A DNA stretch of 6,829 bases from Pseudomonadota bacterium (GCA_026388865.1 JAPLIX010000046.1:1-6829); one strand, 5' to 3'. Positions 1-6,680 are shown, counted from the first letter of the stretch. Program-made: numbers and translations. The notes: generated from the letters alone by a model not told the origin.

Positions 1-140
1 ATCAAACAAATGCTGTCCTCATGGATTTCATCTGCATGATTAGACGAAAGTACTTGTTTTGAATATGTTTCAACCGTTGACGCTGCTCTCTTTTTTTCTA
101 TCGCTTTTAAACAAGCAAGGATGTTAACATAAAAAAGCTC

Positions 141-169
141 TTGACAGAGAAATGCCCGTTCACTAAAAT
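141..169 (+). promoter_or_regulatory. Sigma-70-type promoter for the Gld-like ABC operon
   Basis: TTGACA at 141-146 matches the -35 consensus fully. TAAAAT at 164-169 matches the -10 consensus in five of six positions, and the spacer is 17 bp. Transcription would start around 175-178, giving a leader of about 85-90 nt before the ATG at 264. A perfect 10-bp palindrome, ATGTTAACAT (121-130), lies 10 bp upstream of the -35 box and could be an operator; that is inference. The rest of 1-140 is AT-rich and shows no supportable gene on either strand. Confidence 0.75.
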
Positions 170-263
170 TTCCCCTCTGAAATAATCCACCCTCAGCAGT
201 TACTACCGTTTCTTATTATTGAGAGGTTAATCTTTCATTCCCGTGTGCAGGGAAAGGGTCACC

Positions 264-1196
264 ATGATTGAAGTTAACAATATAAGTAAAAATTTTGGTC
301 CGACACAGGCGGTAAAAAACGTCTCCTTTAATGTTAACAAGGGAGAGGTGGTGGGGTTCCTGGGCCCTAACGGGGCCGGCAAATCAACCACCATGCGCAT
401 CCTCACCTGCTATCTGCCGGCTGATGCGGGCACGGCAAAAATCGCCGGCTTTGATGTCGCCACCCAGTCATTAGAGGTGCGCAAGCGCATCGGCTACCTG
501 CCGGAGAACAACCCGCTCTACATGGAAATGGGGGTGCTTGAATCGCTCTATTATATCGCCGCGCTGCGGGACATTCCTCATGCCGCGCGGAAAGAAAAGA
601 TCAGGAAGGCAGTGGACCTGTGCGGCCTCGAGCCGATTTTGAGCAAGGACATCGGCGAGCTCTCCAAAGGCTTCCGGCAGCGGCTGGGGCTGGCCCAGGC
701 GCTCATCCACGACCCGGACATCATGATCCTTGATGAGCCGACTATCGGCCTTGACCCCAACCAGATCATAGAGATCAGAAACCTGATCAAGTCAATCGGC
801 AGGGAAAAGACCGTCATCCTGAGCTCCCACATCCTGCCTGAAGTTTCAGCCACCTGCGACCGGGTGCTCATCATCAACCGCGGCGAGATTGTCGGCAGCG
901 GCACGCCGGAGGAGCTTGCGGCAATGGCAACGGGCGGGCAGGCCGTTAACGCCAGCATTCGCGGCCCGCTTTCTCAGATTCAGGAGAAGATTCAGTCTCT
1001 GGCCGGGGCGCGGGAGATTTCTGTCACGGGGGAAGACAATGGCATAACCCGCCTCACCATCAAGACCGACCCCGGCACTGATCTGTGTGAAGAAATATTT
1101 TTCCTGGTTTCCCGGAACAGCTGGAGCTTAAGCGAGCTGTACCGTGAGACAATAACCCTTGAAGACGTGTTCCGCGAGCTCACACGGGAGGGATAG
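264..1196 (+). CDS. GldA-like ABC transporter ATP-binding protein
   Basis: This is a cytoplasmic ATPase of 310 residues expected to power the permease encoded next. The motifs occur in the usual order: Walker A GPNGAGKST (34-42), signature LSKGFRQR (133-140), Walker B IMILDEP (153-159, catalytic Glu158), D-loop GLDP (162-165) and H-loop His189. The Q-loop position reads GYLPE, with Glu81 in place of Gln, as I remember for GldA-type ATPases. Residues after about 210 form the C-terminal extension typical of ABC-2 exporter ATPases, ending ITLEDVFRELT. I chose ATG 264 over the in-frame GTG at 243 because AAAGGG (253-258) lies 5 nt before the ATG, and the protein then begins MIEVNNISKNFG, as in the family. 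The GTG has only a purine run 16 nt upstream. It is the first gene of the operon, driven by the promoter at 141-169. The subfamily call is good; the substrate is unknown. Confidence 0.93.
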   Translation: MIEVNNISKNFGPTQAVKNVSFNVNKGEVVGFLGPNGAGKSTTMRILTCYLPADAGTAKIAGFDVATQSLEVRKRIGYLPENNPLYMEMGVLESLYYIAALRDIPHAARKEKIRKAVDLCGLEPILSKDIGELSKGFRQRLGLAQALIHDPDIMILDEPTIGLDPNQIIEIRNLIKSIGREKTVILSSHILPEVSATCDRVLIINRGEIVGSGTPEELAAMATGGQAVNASIRGPLSQIQEKIQSLAGAREISVTGEDNGITRLTIKTDPGTDLCEEIFFLVSRNSWSLSELYRETITLEDVFRELTREG

Positions 1197-1205
1197 GCAC
1201 GCCGC

Positions 1206-1922
1206 ATGAAAACCATACTGACCATATTCTGGAAAGAGTTCAGGGGCTATTTTAACTCCCCCATTGCCTATATCTTTATCATCTCATTTCTGGTGTTCAC
1301 CAACTGGCTTTTTTTCAAGGGGTTCTTCCTCATGAACCAGGCCAGCCTGCGCTCGTTTTTTTCCATTCTGCCGTGGGTGTTTCTGTTCCTGGCGCCGGCG
1401 GTTACCATGCGCTCCTGGGCTGAGGAGAAAAAGCTCGGCACCATTGAGCTTTTGATGACGCTCCCGGTTAAGGACTACGAGGTGGTGCTGGGGAAGTTTC
1501 TGGCGAGCTTTATCTTTCTCATCGTGACGCTTCTGTGCTCTATTCCCCTGCCGCTGACGGTGATGGCGGTCGGGAACCCTGACGTGGGGCCCATCTGGGG
1601 CGGCTACCTGGGCGCGTTTTTCATGGGCGGCGCCTATCTTGCCATCGGCTGCTTTGCCTCAAGCCTCACCGAGAACCAGATTGTTGCCTTTATCATAGCT
1701 ATTTTTCTCTCCTTCGCCCTGCTCATTATCGGCGAGAACCTGGTGATCATGAATCTGCCCGCCGCGCTGGTACCGGTGTTTATCTTCCTTGGCCTGGGCG
1801 CGCATTTTGAGAGTATCGGCAGAGGCGTGATCGATTCGCGGGATATCATCTATTATATTTCAATTATTGGGTTTTTCCTGTTTCTCAACGGGCTGTCAGT
1901 TGAAAGCCGCAAATGGAAGTGA
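1206..1922 (+). CDS. GldF-like ABC-2 type permease
   Basis: This is an inner-membrane permease of 238 residues, expected to dimerise and pair with the upstream ATPase. About six hydrophobic segments are visible: roughly 20-40, 52-68, 96-120, 132-152, 157-177 and 213-232, with a further hydrophobic stretch near 184-198. Family-typical stretches are KEFRGYFNSPIAYI near the N-terminus, EEKKLGTIELLMTLPV (73-88) in the cytoplasmic loop after the second segment, and HFESIGRGVIDSRDIIYY (200-217) before the last segment. These are characteristic of GldF and related ABC-2 permeases. The start lies 9 bp after the ATPase stop; a GGGAGG-like purine run overlaps the end of the ATPase gene, which suggests coupled translation. 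The next gene follows after 6 bp. The length suits a half-size permease, with no sign of truncation. The transported substrate cannot be read from the sequence. Confidence 0.92.
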   Translation: MKTILTIFWKEFRGYFNSPIAYIFIISFLVFTNWLFFKGFFLMNQASLRSFFSILPWVFLFLAPAVTMRSWAEEKKLGTIELLMTLPVKDYEVVLGKFLASFIFLIVTLLCSIPLPLTVMAVGNPDVGPIWGGYLGAFFMGGAYLAIGCFASSLTENQIVAFIIAIFLSFALLIIGENLVIMNLPAALVPVFIFLGLGAHFESIGRGVIDSRDIIYYISIIGFFLFLNGLSVESRKWK

Positions 1923-1928
1923 TGAGAC

Positions 1929-3551
1929 ATGAAGCTTAAAAAAGTGAGATACGGTACAAACTATATACTGATGACGGTGCTGCTCGCGGCAATCCTTGCG
2001 GTCATTAACATCCTGTCCTATCGCCACTTCCTGCGGGCCGACCTTACCGATAACCGGCAGTATACCATCACCGAGTCAACCAGGAAGGTGCTCGCGGGCC
2101 TTGATGATGTGGTCAACATAAAAGTCTATTTCTCCCGCAAGCTGCCCCCCTATCTCACCACCCTCACCGACCAGATAAAGGACCTGCTCGACGAGTACCG
2201 CACCTATGCCAGGGGCAAGCTCGCTATTGAATTTATTGATCCTGCCAATGATCCGGCCATGGAGCAGCGGCTGCGCTTTCTGGGCATTCCCCAGGTGCGG
2301 CTCAATGTCATTGAGCGGGACCAGGCGCAGTTCACCAACGTGTATCTGGGCATGGCGGTGCTGTACGGGGATAACAAGGAAGTAATCCCTGCCATCACCG
2401 ATACCAACAACTTTGAATATGACCTGACGAGCAAGATTCTGCAGGTAATAAGTACCGAGGTCAAAACCATCGGGTTCTTAAGCGGCCACGGCGAGCCGGA
2501 TATAAACAAGGAGCTGAAAAACATTCAGGGCCTCCTGCAGGAGCATTACTCCTGCCGCAGCATAGACACGAAAAAGGATAAAAACATCCCTGCTACCGTT
2601 GCCGCCTTGGTGGTGGCAAGCCCGAAGGAACTGTCCGAGCGGGAGAAATTTCTCATAGACCAGTACCTCATGTCCGGGGGCAGGGTGCTGTTTTTCATTG
2701 ACCCGGTTGCCATGGATGAGCGCCGGCTTGCAGCAACCCCGCTGGCCTCGCCGCTTCTTGAGTTGCTGGCGCACTACGGCGTCAAGCTGAAAAATGAGCT
2801 GGTCCTGGACCGGTCCAATGCCAATGCCTCGTTTCAGAGCGGCTATTACACCATCTCGGTGCCCTACCCCTTCTGGATAAAAATCATCAGGGACAATTTC
2901 GCTCAAGATAATCCCGCGGTAAACCAGCTTGAGAGCATGGTGCTTCCCTGGGCAAGCCCCCTTGAAATAGTAAGGGATAAAACAGCAGGGCTCCGGGTGA
3001 CAGAGCTTTTCAAAAGCTCGAAAGATTCCTGGGCCCAGAAAGAGGTCTTTGACCTGAGCCCCAAGGAAGAGTATTCCCCGGCACCCGGTGAGATGAAAGA
3101 ACGGATTATGGGAGTGGCGCTGAGCGGAAAGTTCAAGAGCTTCTATGCCGGGAAAAAAGTGCCGGCAGCGGACGAGGAGAAAAAGACTCCGGCACAACCG
3201 CCACAGCAGAAAGAACCATTGTTTAAACCGGAGAGCGCGGAAACAAAGCTCATCGTGGTCGGCAACTCACGGTTTATAACAGAAAATTTTCCGGCTGAGT
3301 TTGACGGCAACCGCATCTTTTTCCAGAACGTCATTGACTGGGTCACGATTGGTGACGCGCTCATCGGTATCCGCTCCCGCGAGTCAACAGACCGGCCGCT
3401 CATGGTCGTTTCCGACCGGGCCAAGGCTGCCATCCGCTTCATCAATATCCTGGGCGTCGCGATTCTGGCAGGGCTGTTTGGCCTGGGCAGCTTTTATCTG
3501 CGGCGCAGAAGGAAAATGACGGGGATAAAAGAACTAATAGATGTGCAATGA
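1929..3551 (+). CDS. GldG-like ABC transporter auxiliary protein
   Basis: This is a membrane-anchored protein of 540 residues in the GldG / ABC_transp_aux family. A short basic N-terminus (MKLKKVRYG) precedes a transmembrane segment at about 11-31. A second segment lies at about 504-524 and is followed by RRRRK. The roughly 470 residues between them are therefore probably periplasmic. The conserved GldG-type start is visible after the first segment: RADLTDNRQYTITEST (36-51), then VVNIKVYFS (61-69). Other family-like stretches are FEYDLTSKI (162-170) and SGHGEP (185-190), where a Rossmann-like domain seems to begin. Residues about 413-437 are rich in Pro, Lys, Glu and Gln and look like a flexible linker inserted before the last folded strand (KLIVVGNSRF). 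The gene starts 6 bp after the permease stop, so translation is probably coupled. The family has no established enzymatic activity; a role as extracytoplasmic partner of the ABC complex is inferred from context. Confidence 0.88.
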   Translation: MKLKKVRYGTNYILMTVLLAAILAVINILSYRHFLRADLTDNRQYTITESTRKVLAGLDDVVNIKVYFSRKLPPYLTTLTDQIKDLLDEYRTYARGKLAIEFIDPANDPAMEQRLRFLGIPQVRLNVIERDQAQFTNVYLGMAVLYGDNKEVIPAITDTNNFEYDLTSKILQVISTEVKTIGFLSGHGEPDINKELKNIQGLLQEHYSCRSIDTKKDKNIPATVAALVVASPKELSEREKFLIDQYLMSGGRVLFFIDPVAMDERRLAATPLASPLLELLAHYGVKLKNELVLDRSNANASFQSGYYTISVPYPFWIKIIRDNFAQDNPAVNQLESMVLPWASPLEIVRDKTAGLRVTELFKSSKDSWAQKEVFDLSPKEEYSPAPGEMKERIMGVALSGKFKSFYAGKKVPAADEEKKTPAQPPQQKEPLFKPESAETKLIVVGNSRFITENFPAEFDGNRIFFQNVIDWVTIGDALIGIRSRESTDRPLMVVSDRAKAAIRFINILGVAILAGLFGLGSFYLRRRRKMTGIKELIDVQ

Positions 3552-3590
3552 TATCATGATAACGATGCGTGCGAGAGAACGGAAACAGGT

Positions 3591-4658
3591 ATGAGCTTTA
3601 AGAAGACCATAATACTTGCGGCTTTGCTGGGCTTTCTATTAATTTTGTTTTATCTCATCGAGAGCCCGAAAAAGGATGACAAAAAGGTGGAGCACCCGCT
3701 TTTTATAGCCGGGTTTGACAAGGCAAAGGCAGCCACCTTGTACATCAAAAGCAAAGCCAGGGGGGAAGTTTTCCTGAAAAAGAAAGCGGCCGGCTGGGTT
3801 GTAGAGGCGAATAAAAAGCACTATTCCGCAGACACTGCGCCCGTTGATAACCTGCTTGACACCATAGCAAAAATACGGGTCGAATCCGTGGTCTCCCGGA
3901 ACGAGGGTAAATATAAGGCGTTTGAAGTAGACGCAGAGAACGGGGTTGAGGTGCGGATTGATGACTCCTCACAGAAAAGCCTGGCGCGCTTTGTGGTGGG
4001 GAAAAGCGGCCCTGATTTGTTCAGCACCTATCTGCGGCTGGCGGATGCGCAGCAGGTGGTGCTCGCCAGCGGCATGCTGAAAATGGCCTTTGACCGGGAG
4101 CTCAAGGAATGGCGCGATAAAACAATTTTCAGCCTGAACCAGCAGGAGATAACTGACTATCAGGTCAAGGGGAATCTGCAGTACCATCTGCAAAAAAAAC
4201 CTAACGGCTCCTGGGGAATGGCTGCCCCTGAAAAGTTCACGCTGAAAAAGGAAACAGTTGAAGACTGCCTTAAAACCGCCTCAGCGCTCAAGGCTGCAGA
4301 TTTTGCCGAAGGCCGGCTGCAGGACTTTCAGCTGGATAAGCCGGTGCGGGAGATTATCGTAACCTTAAACGGCGGCGCTTCCAGGACGCTCCTCATCGGC
4401 AAGGACAAAAACGCTTTTCAGCGCTTCGTGAAGACAGTGGATGCAGATACCATCTATGTGCTGGAGAGCTATAACCTGGAAAAGCTGAGCCCGGCACTTG
4501 ATGCGTTCAGGCAGGGCGAAGCAGCAAAAAACATCAAGGAGCCCCCGGCCCCTGATAAAAAACAGGAGCAGGAGGTAACAAAAGAAGCAGCCCCGCAAAA
4601 AAAGGCGGCAAAGCCGGCCGGGACTTCATCCGGCAAAAAGAAAAAAAAGAAAAGGTAG
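3591..4658 (+). CDS. DUF4340 domain-containing membrane-anchored protein
   Basis: This is a protein of 355 residues with one N-terminal transmembrane segment (about 5-23) preceded by MSFKK, so the remainder is probably periplasmic. The body looks like two copies of one fold, at about 48-160 and 186-294. Each has a GWV or SWGM strand, a helix containing DxxxxxL (81-90, 220-229), a strand ending in GKS or GKD (137-139, 270-272), then YLRLADAQQVVLA or FVKTVDADTIYVL. This pattern fits DUF4340, a family of unknown function often found beside GldG-like genes. The C-terminal 45 residues are low complexity (Pro, Lys, Ala, Gln) and end in a run of six lysines and an arginine. The gap after the GldG-like gene is 39 bp. 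GGAAACAGGT just before the ATG supplies a ribosome binding site. The product probably works with the ABC complex; no catalytic motif was seen. Confidence 0.85.
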   Translation: MSFKKTIILAALLGFLLILFYLIESPKKDDKKVEHPLFIAGFDKAKAATLYIKSKARGEVFLKKKAAGWVVEANKKHYSADTAPVDNLLDTIAKIRVESVVSRNEGKYKAFEVDAENGVEVRIDDSSQKSLARFVVGKSGPDLFSTYLRLADAQQVVLASGMLKMAFDRELKEWRDKTIFSLNQQEITDYQVKGNLQYHLQKKPNGSWGMAAPEKFTLKKETVEDCLKTASALKAADFAEGRLQDFQLDKPVREIIVTLNGGASRTLLIGKDKNAFQRFVKTVDADTIYVLESYNLEKLSPALDAFRQGEAAKNIKEPPAPDKKQEQEVTKEAAPQKKAAKPAGTSSGKKKKKKR

Positions 4659-4693
4659 CGGCATCCCGCACCGTATCCTTTCACTGCGACCTG

Positions 4694-5398
4694 ATGATTG
4701 AGACCTTTGTACTGAGTGTTGATAATAAATCCATCTGCGGGGTTCTTCATCTTCCTCCCCGTGCCAAGCCCCCCTGTGTCATAACCTGCCATGGCCTGTT
4801 CAGCTCCAAGGACAGTGATAAATTTCTCAGCATCGCCGAAACTTTTACTGACCGGGGCATAGCGGTTATCCGCTTTGATTTCAGCGGCTGCGGGGAAAGC
4901 ACCGGCTCAATCGCAGACACCACGGTAACGGGGAGGCTTGCGGAGCTGAAGGCAGTGGTACAGTTTGTCAAACAGCATCAGCTGCCTGGCCCGCGTCTCG
5001 GGCTCCTGGGAAGTTCCCTGGGCGGCTATCTATCCCTGCTGTATGCAGCACAGGATACGTCAATCAGGGCACTATCCGTCTGGGCCACGCCGTTCAGCCT
5101 GCCCGGGTTGCGGGAGAGCATCCCGCCGGAAGAACTGTCAATACTGAAGGAGGATTTTTTCATTGATGCCCGGCGCTTTGACCTTTCAACCCTGTTGCCC
5201 GCGCTGCACTCCCTTTTAATAATGCACGGCACACAGGATGAGATCGTGCCGTACGCTCATGCAGAAAAAATTTTTCAGCTGGCAGGAAGCCCCAAAGAAC
5301 TCCAGCGTATCGCTGGTGGAGATCATTCATTGACTGTCCCGAAAGGCCGGGAGCAGGCAATTCAGAAAAGCGCTCTCTGGTTTCAACGCTACCTGTAA
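4694..5398 (+). CDS. Alpha/beta hydrolase, serine hydrolase type
   Basis: This is a 234-residue alpha/beta-hydrolase-fold protein with no signal peptide or membrane segment, so it is probably cytoplasmic. The complete catalytic set is visible: oxyanion-hole motif CHGLFSS (32-38), RFDFSGCGES (60-69) typical of the fold, nucleophile elbow GSSLG (106-110) with Ser108, acid Asp182 in HGTQDEIVP (178-186), and His211 in GGDHSL (208-213). The cap region between about 130 and 165 is short. Closest family types by eye are the small prolyl-peptidase-like or BAAT/FrsA-like esterases; the substrate cannot be assigned. The start ATG has no clear Shine-Dalgarno sequence, but the protein begins at the expected first strand and no better start is seen. 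It lies 35 bp after the DUF4340 stop on the same strand and may be the last gene of that operon. The functional link to the transporter is unproven. Confidence 0.88.
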   Translation: MIETFVLSVDNKSICGVLHLPPRAKPPCVITCHGLFSSKDSDKFLSIAETFTDRGIAVIRFDFSGCGESTGSIADTTVTGRLAELKAVVQFVKQHQLPGPRLGLLGSSLGGYLSLLYAAQDTSIRALSVWATPFSLPGLRESIPPEELSILKEDFFIDARRFDLSTLLPALHSLLIMHGTQDEIVPYAHAEKIFQLAGSPKELQRIAGGDHSLTVPKGREQAIQKSALWFQRYL

Positions 5399-5458
5399 CA
5401 ACCCCCCGGGCCCCATTTTTCACGGCTTTACTATTTCCCCAATAACGTTTATACTATA

Positions 5459-5602
5459 CAGGCTGTTGAAAAACACCCATCTGTCCCGACAGGCGTCGGG
5501 ATTGCGCGCATTCCCGATAGCGGGACCTCATTCCTCACGATTTCGCGCGCCTTGCATCCGGATGTTTTTGACCAGCCTGGGAGAAAACTACTTTTTCAAC
5601 AA
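5459..5602 (+). repeat. Palindromic intergenic repeat, copy 1 (variant core)
   Basis: This is one of two related copies in the window, lying 60 bp after the hydrolase stop. The left end, 5459-5483, matches copy 2 with one mismatch. The right 77 bases (5526-5602) match copy 2 apart from one substitution and one missing A. The core between them (5484-5525) differs and holds two hairpins: TCCCGAC-AGGC-GTCGGGA (5484-5501) and TCCCG-ATAG-CGGGA (5512-5525). The left arm can pair with TGTTTTTGACCAGCCTG (5563-5579) or with the outer right arm. Including flanks, 5453-5473 pairs with 5592-5612 with two mismatches. No open reading frame or transposase is present, so this is a REP- or MITE-like non-autonomous element. 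It might also act as a terminator or mRNA-stabilising structure, which is inference. Confidence 0.9.
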
Positions 5603-5641
5603 CCCGTATAGTTAATTATCACTTAAAATTTTTCACTGCCC

Positions 5642-6661
5642 ATGAAAAAAGACTCAAACCTCTACGACATGAAATCAGCCCGGGAAGACCTGCCCCTTTC
5701 CCGGTCCGAGCTTGAGCACCGGCATCACATGGTGGCGGAAAGTCCGAGCCTGAAACAGGTGATAAGCGATGCGGTCAGGGCAGCGCGCTCCGGGAGCACC
5801 ATCCTTATTACCGGTGAAAGCGGTACCGGCAAGGAGCTTATCGCACGGCTGGTTCATAATGTCAGCCCGCGCAGCGAGCAGCCCTTTGTTGTGGTAAACT
5901 GCGGCGCGCTGCCGGAGACGCTTCTTGAGACCGAACTGTTCGGCCACGAAAAGGGCTCTTTCACCGGAGCCCTGTATCGCAAAATCGGCCTGTTTGAAAC
6001 AGCCAGCAGCGGCACCATCTTCCTTGATGAAATCGGCGAGATGAGCCCCGCCATGCAGGTCAAGCTTCTGCGGGTGCTGCAGGAAGGCACCTTTAATAGA
6101 ATCGGCAATGCTGCAACCATCAGCGTGGATGTGCGGGTCATCTCTGCAACCAACAAGGACCTGCGCGAGGAATTGAAAAAGAGAAAATTCCGTGAAGACC
6201 TGTTTTACCGTCTCAATGTCATTCATCTCGCACTGCCGCCGCTTCGCGAGAGAAAAGAGGATATAGCGCACCTGGCCGGGTTTTTCGTCAAGCGGCTGAA
6301 GGAATCATTCGACCTGAAAGAGCTGAAGATCTCGGAAGAGGCGAAGAACCTCATCGCCGGCTACAGCTGGCCGGGGAATGTGCGCGAGCTGGAAAATGCC
6401 ATCGAGCGGGCAGCGGTGATGGGCGACGGGCACGAGATACTTCCGCAGGATCTGGTACTGCACAGGAACGAGCCTGCTGCAGAAGAAGATCATATCGAGG
6501 TAGGCATGACGCTCCAGCAGGCGCTGGATGGCTTTAAAAGGGATTTTATTAAAAAGACCCTGCAGCTCACCAAAGGTAACCGCAAGAAAGCTGCAGAAAT
6601 ACTTGATATACAGAGAACCTATTTATCAAGGCTCATTAAAGATTATGAGCTGGATGTCTAA
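5642..6661 (+). CDS. Sigma-54-dependent activator lacking a sensor domain
   Basis: This 339-residue protein is expected to hydrolyse ATP to open promoters bound by RpoN RNA polymerase. The AAA+ domain spans about 30-265, with Walker A GESGTGKE (58-65), the sigma-54 contact loop GSFTGA (105-110, Ser replacing the usual first Ala of GAFTGA), Walker B GTIFLDE (124-130), sensor I SATNKDL (168-174), putative arginine fingers Arg184 and Arg190 in FREDLFYRLN, and sensor II WPGNVREL (243-250). A Fis-type helix-turn-helix occupies about 300-336 (KGNRKKAAEILDIQRTYLSRL). Only about 30 residues precede the AAA+ domain, so there is no receiver, GAF or PAS domain and the start is not obviously truncated. 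No Shine-Dalgarno sequence is seen before ATG 5642, and repeat copy 1 ends 39 bp upstream. Its targets are unknown; I saw no convincing -24/-12 promoter in the intergenic parts of the window. Control by a partner protein or by expression level is inferred. Confidence 0.93.
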   Translation: MKKDSNLYDMKSAREDLPLSRSELEHRHHMVAESPSLKQVISDAVRAARSGSTILITGESGTGKELIARLVHNVSPRSEQPFVVVNCGALPETLLETELFGHEKGSFTGALYRKIGLFETASSGTIFLDEIGEMSPAMQVKLLRVLQEGTFNRIGNAATISVDVRVISATNKDLREELKKRKFREDLFYRLNVIHLALPPLRERKEDIAHLAGFFVKRLKESFDLKELKISEEAKNLIAGYSWPGNVRELENAIERAAVMGDGHEILPQDLVLHRNEPAAEEDHIEVGMTLQQALDGFKRDFIKKTLQLTKGNRKKAAEILDIQRTYLSRLIKDYELDV

Positions 6662-6680
6662 TAACAGCGCACGTTATTAG
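6658..6680 (+). repeat. Inverted repeat over the regulator stop codon
   Basis: CTAATAAC (6658-6665) and GTTATTAG (6673-6680) form a perfect 8-bp stem with a 7-nt loop, AGCGCAC. The left arm includes the TAA stop of the sigma-54 activator, and the right arm abuts the first base of repeat copy 2. The stem is AT-rich and has no following T-run, so it is not a standard intrinsic terminator. It may be an operator, a weak 3'-end hairpin, or the remains of the site the repeat entered. Confidence 0.6.

Noticed and set aside
22..37. Possible sigma-54 promoter TGGATTTCATCTGCAT
   Set aside because: The GG to GC spacing is one base short and the flanking bases do not match the -24/-12 consensus.
77..104. 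Second promoter TTGACG with TATCGC
   Set aside because: The -10 match is only three of six and a far better promoter lies at 141-169.
243..263. GTG at 243 as the start of the ATPase gene
   Set aside because: It would add seven residues not typical of the family, and its nearest purine-rich site is 16 nt away. ATG 264 has AAAGGG at 5 nt.
2478..3197. Long open frame on the - strand (239 codons) opposite the GldG-like gene
   Set aside because: It lies wholly inside a well-supported + strand gene, has no recognisable domain, and is the kind of frame produced by biased codon use.
3565..3594. Nine-codon ORF whose stop overlaps the DUF4340 start as ATGA
   Set aside because: It has no ribosome binding site and is too short to separate from chance. 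The palindrome ATGATATCAT (3548-3557) before it is equally unremarkable.
5401..5418. Intrinsic terminator after the hydrolase gene (CCCCCCGGGCCCC followed by T5)
   Set aside because: The GC-rich palindromes leave no room for a loop, so a stable stem before the T-run is not supported.
5568..5594. Outward promoter inside repeat copy 1: TTGACC with TACTTT
   Set aside because: The spacer is only 15 bp and the -10 box is weak. The TTGACC is part of the repeat arm, so it may be incidental.
5675..6271. Open frame of 198 codons on the - strand opposite the sigma-54 activator
   Set aside because: The + strand protein has every AAA+ motif in order; the antisense translation resembles nothing and has no start signal.
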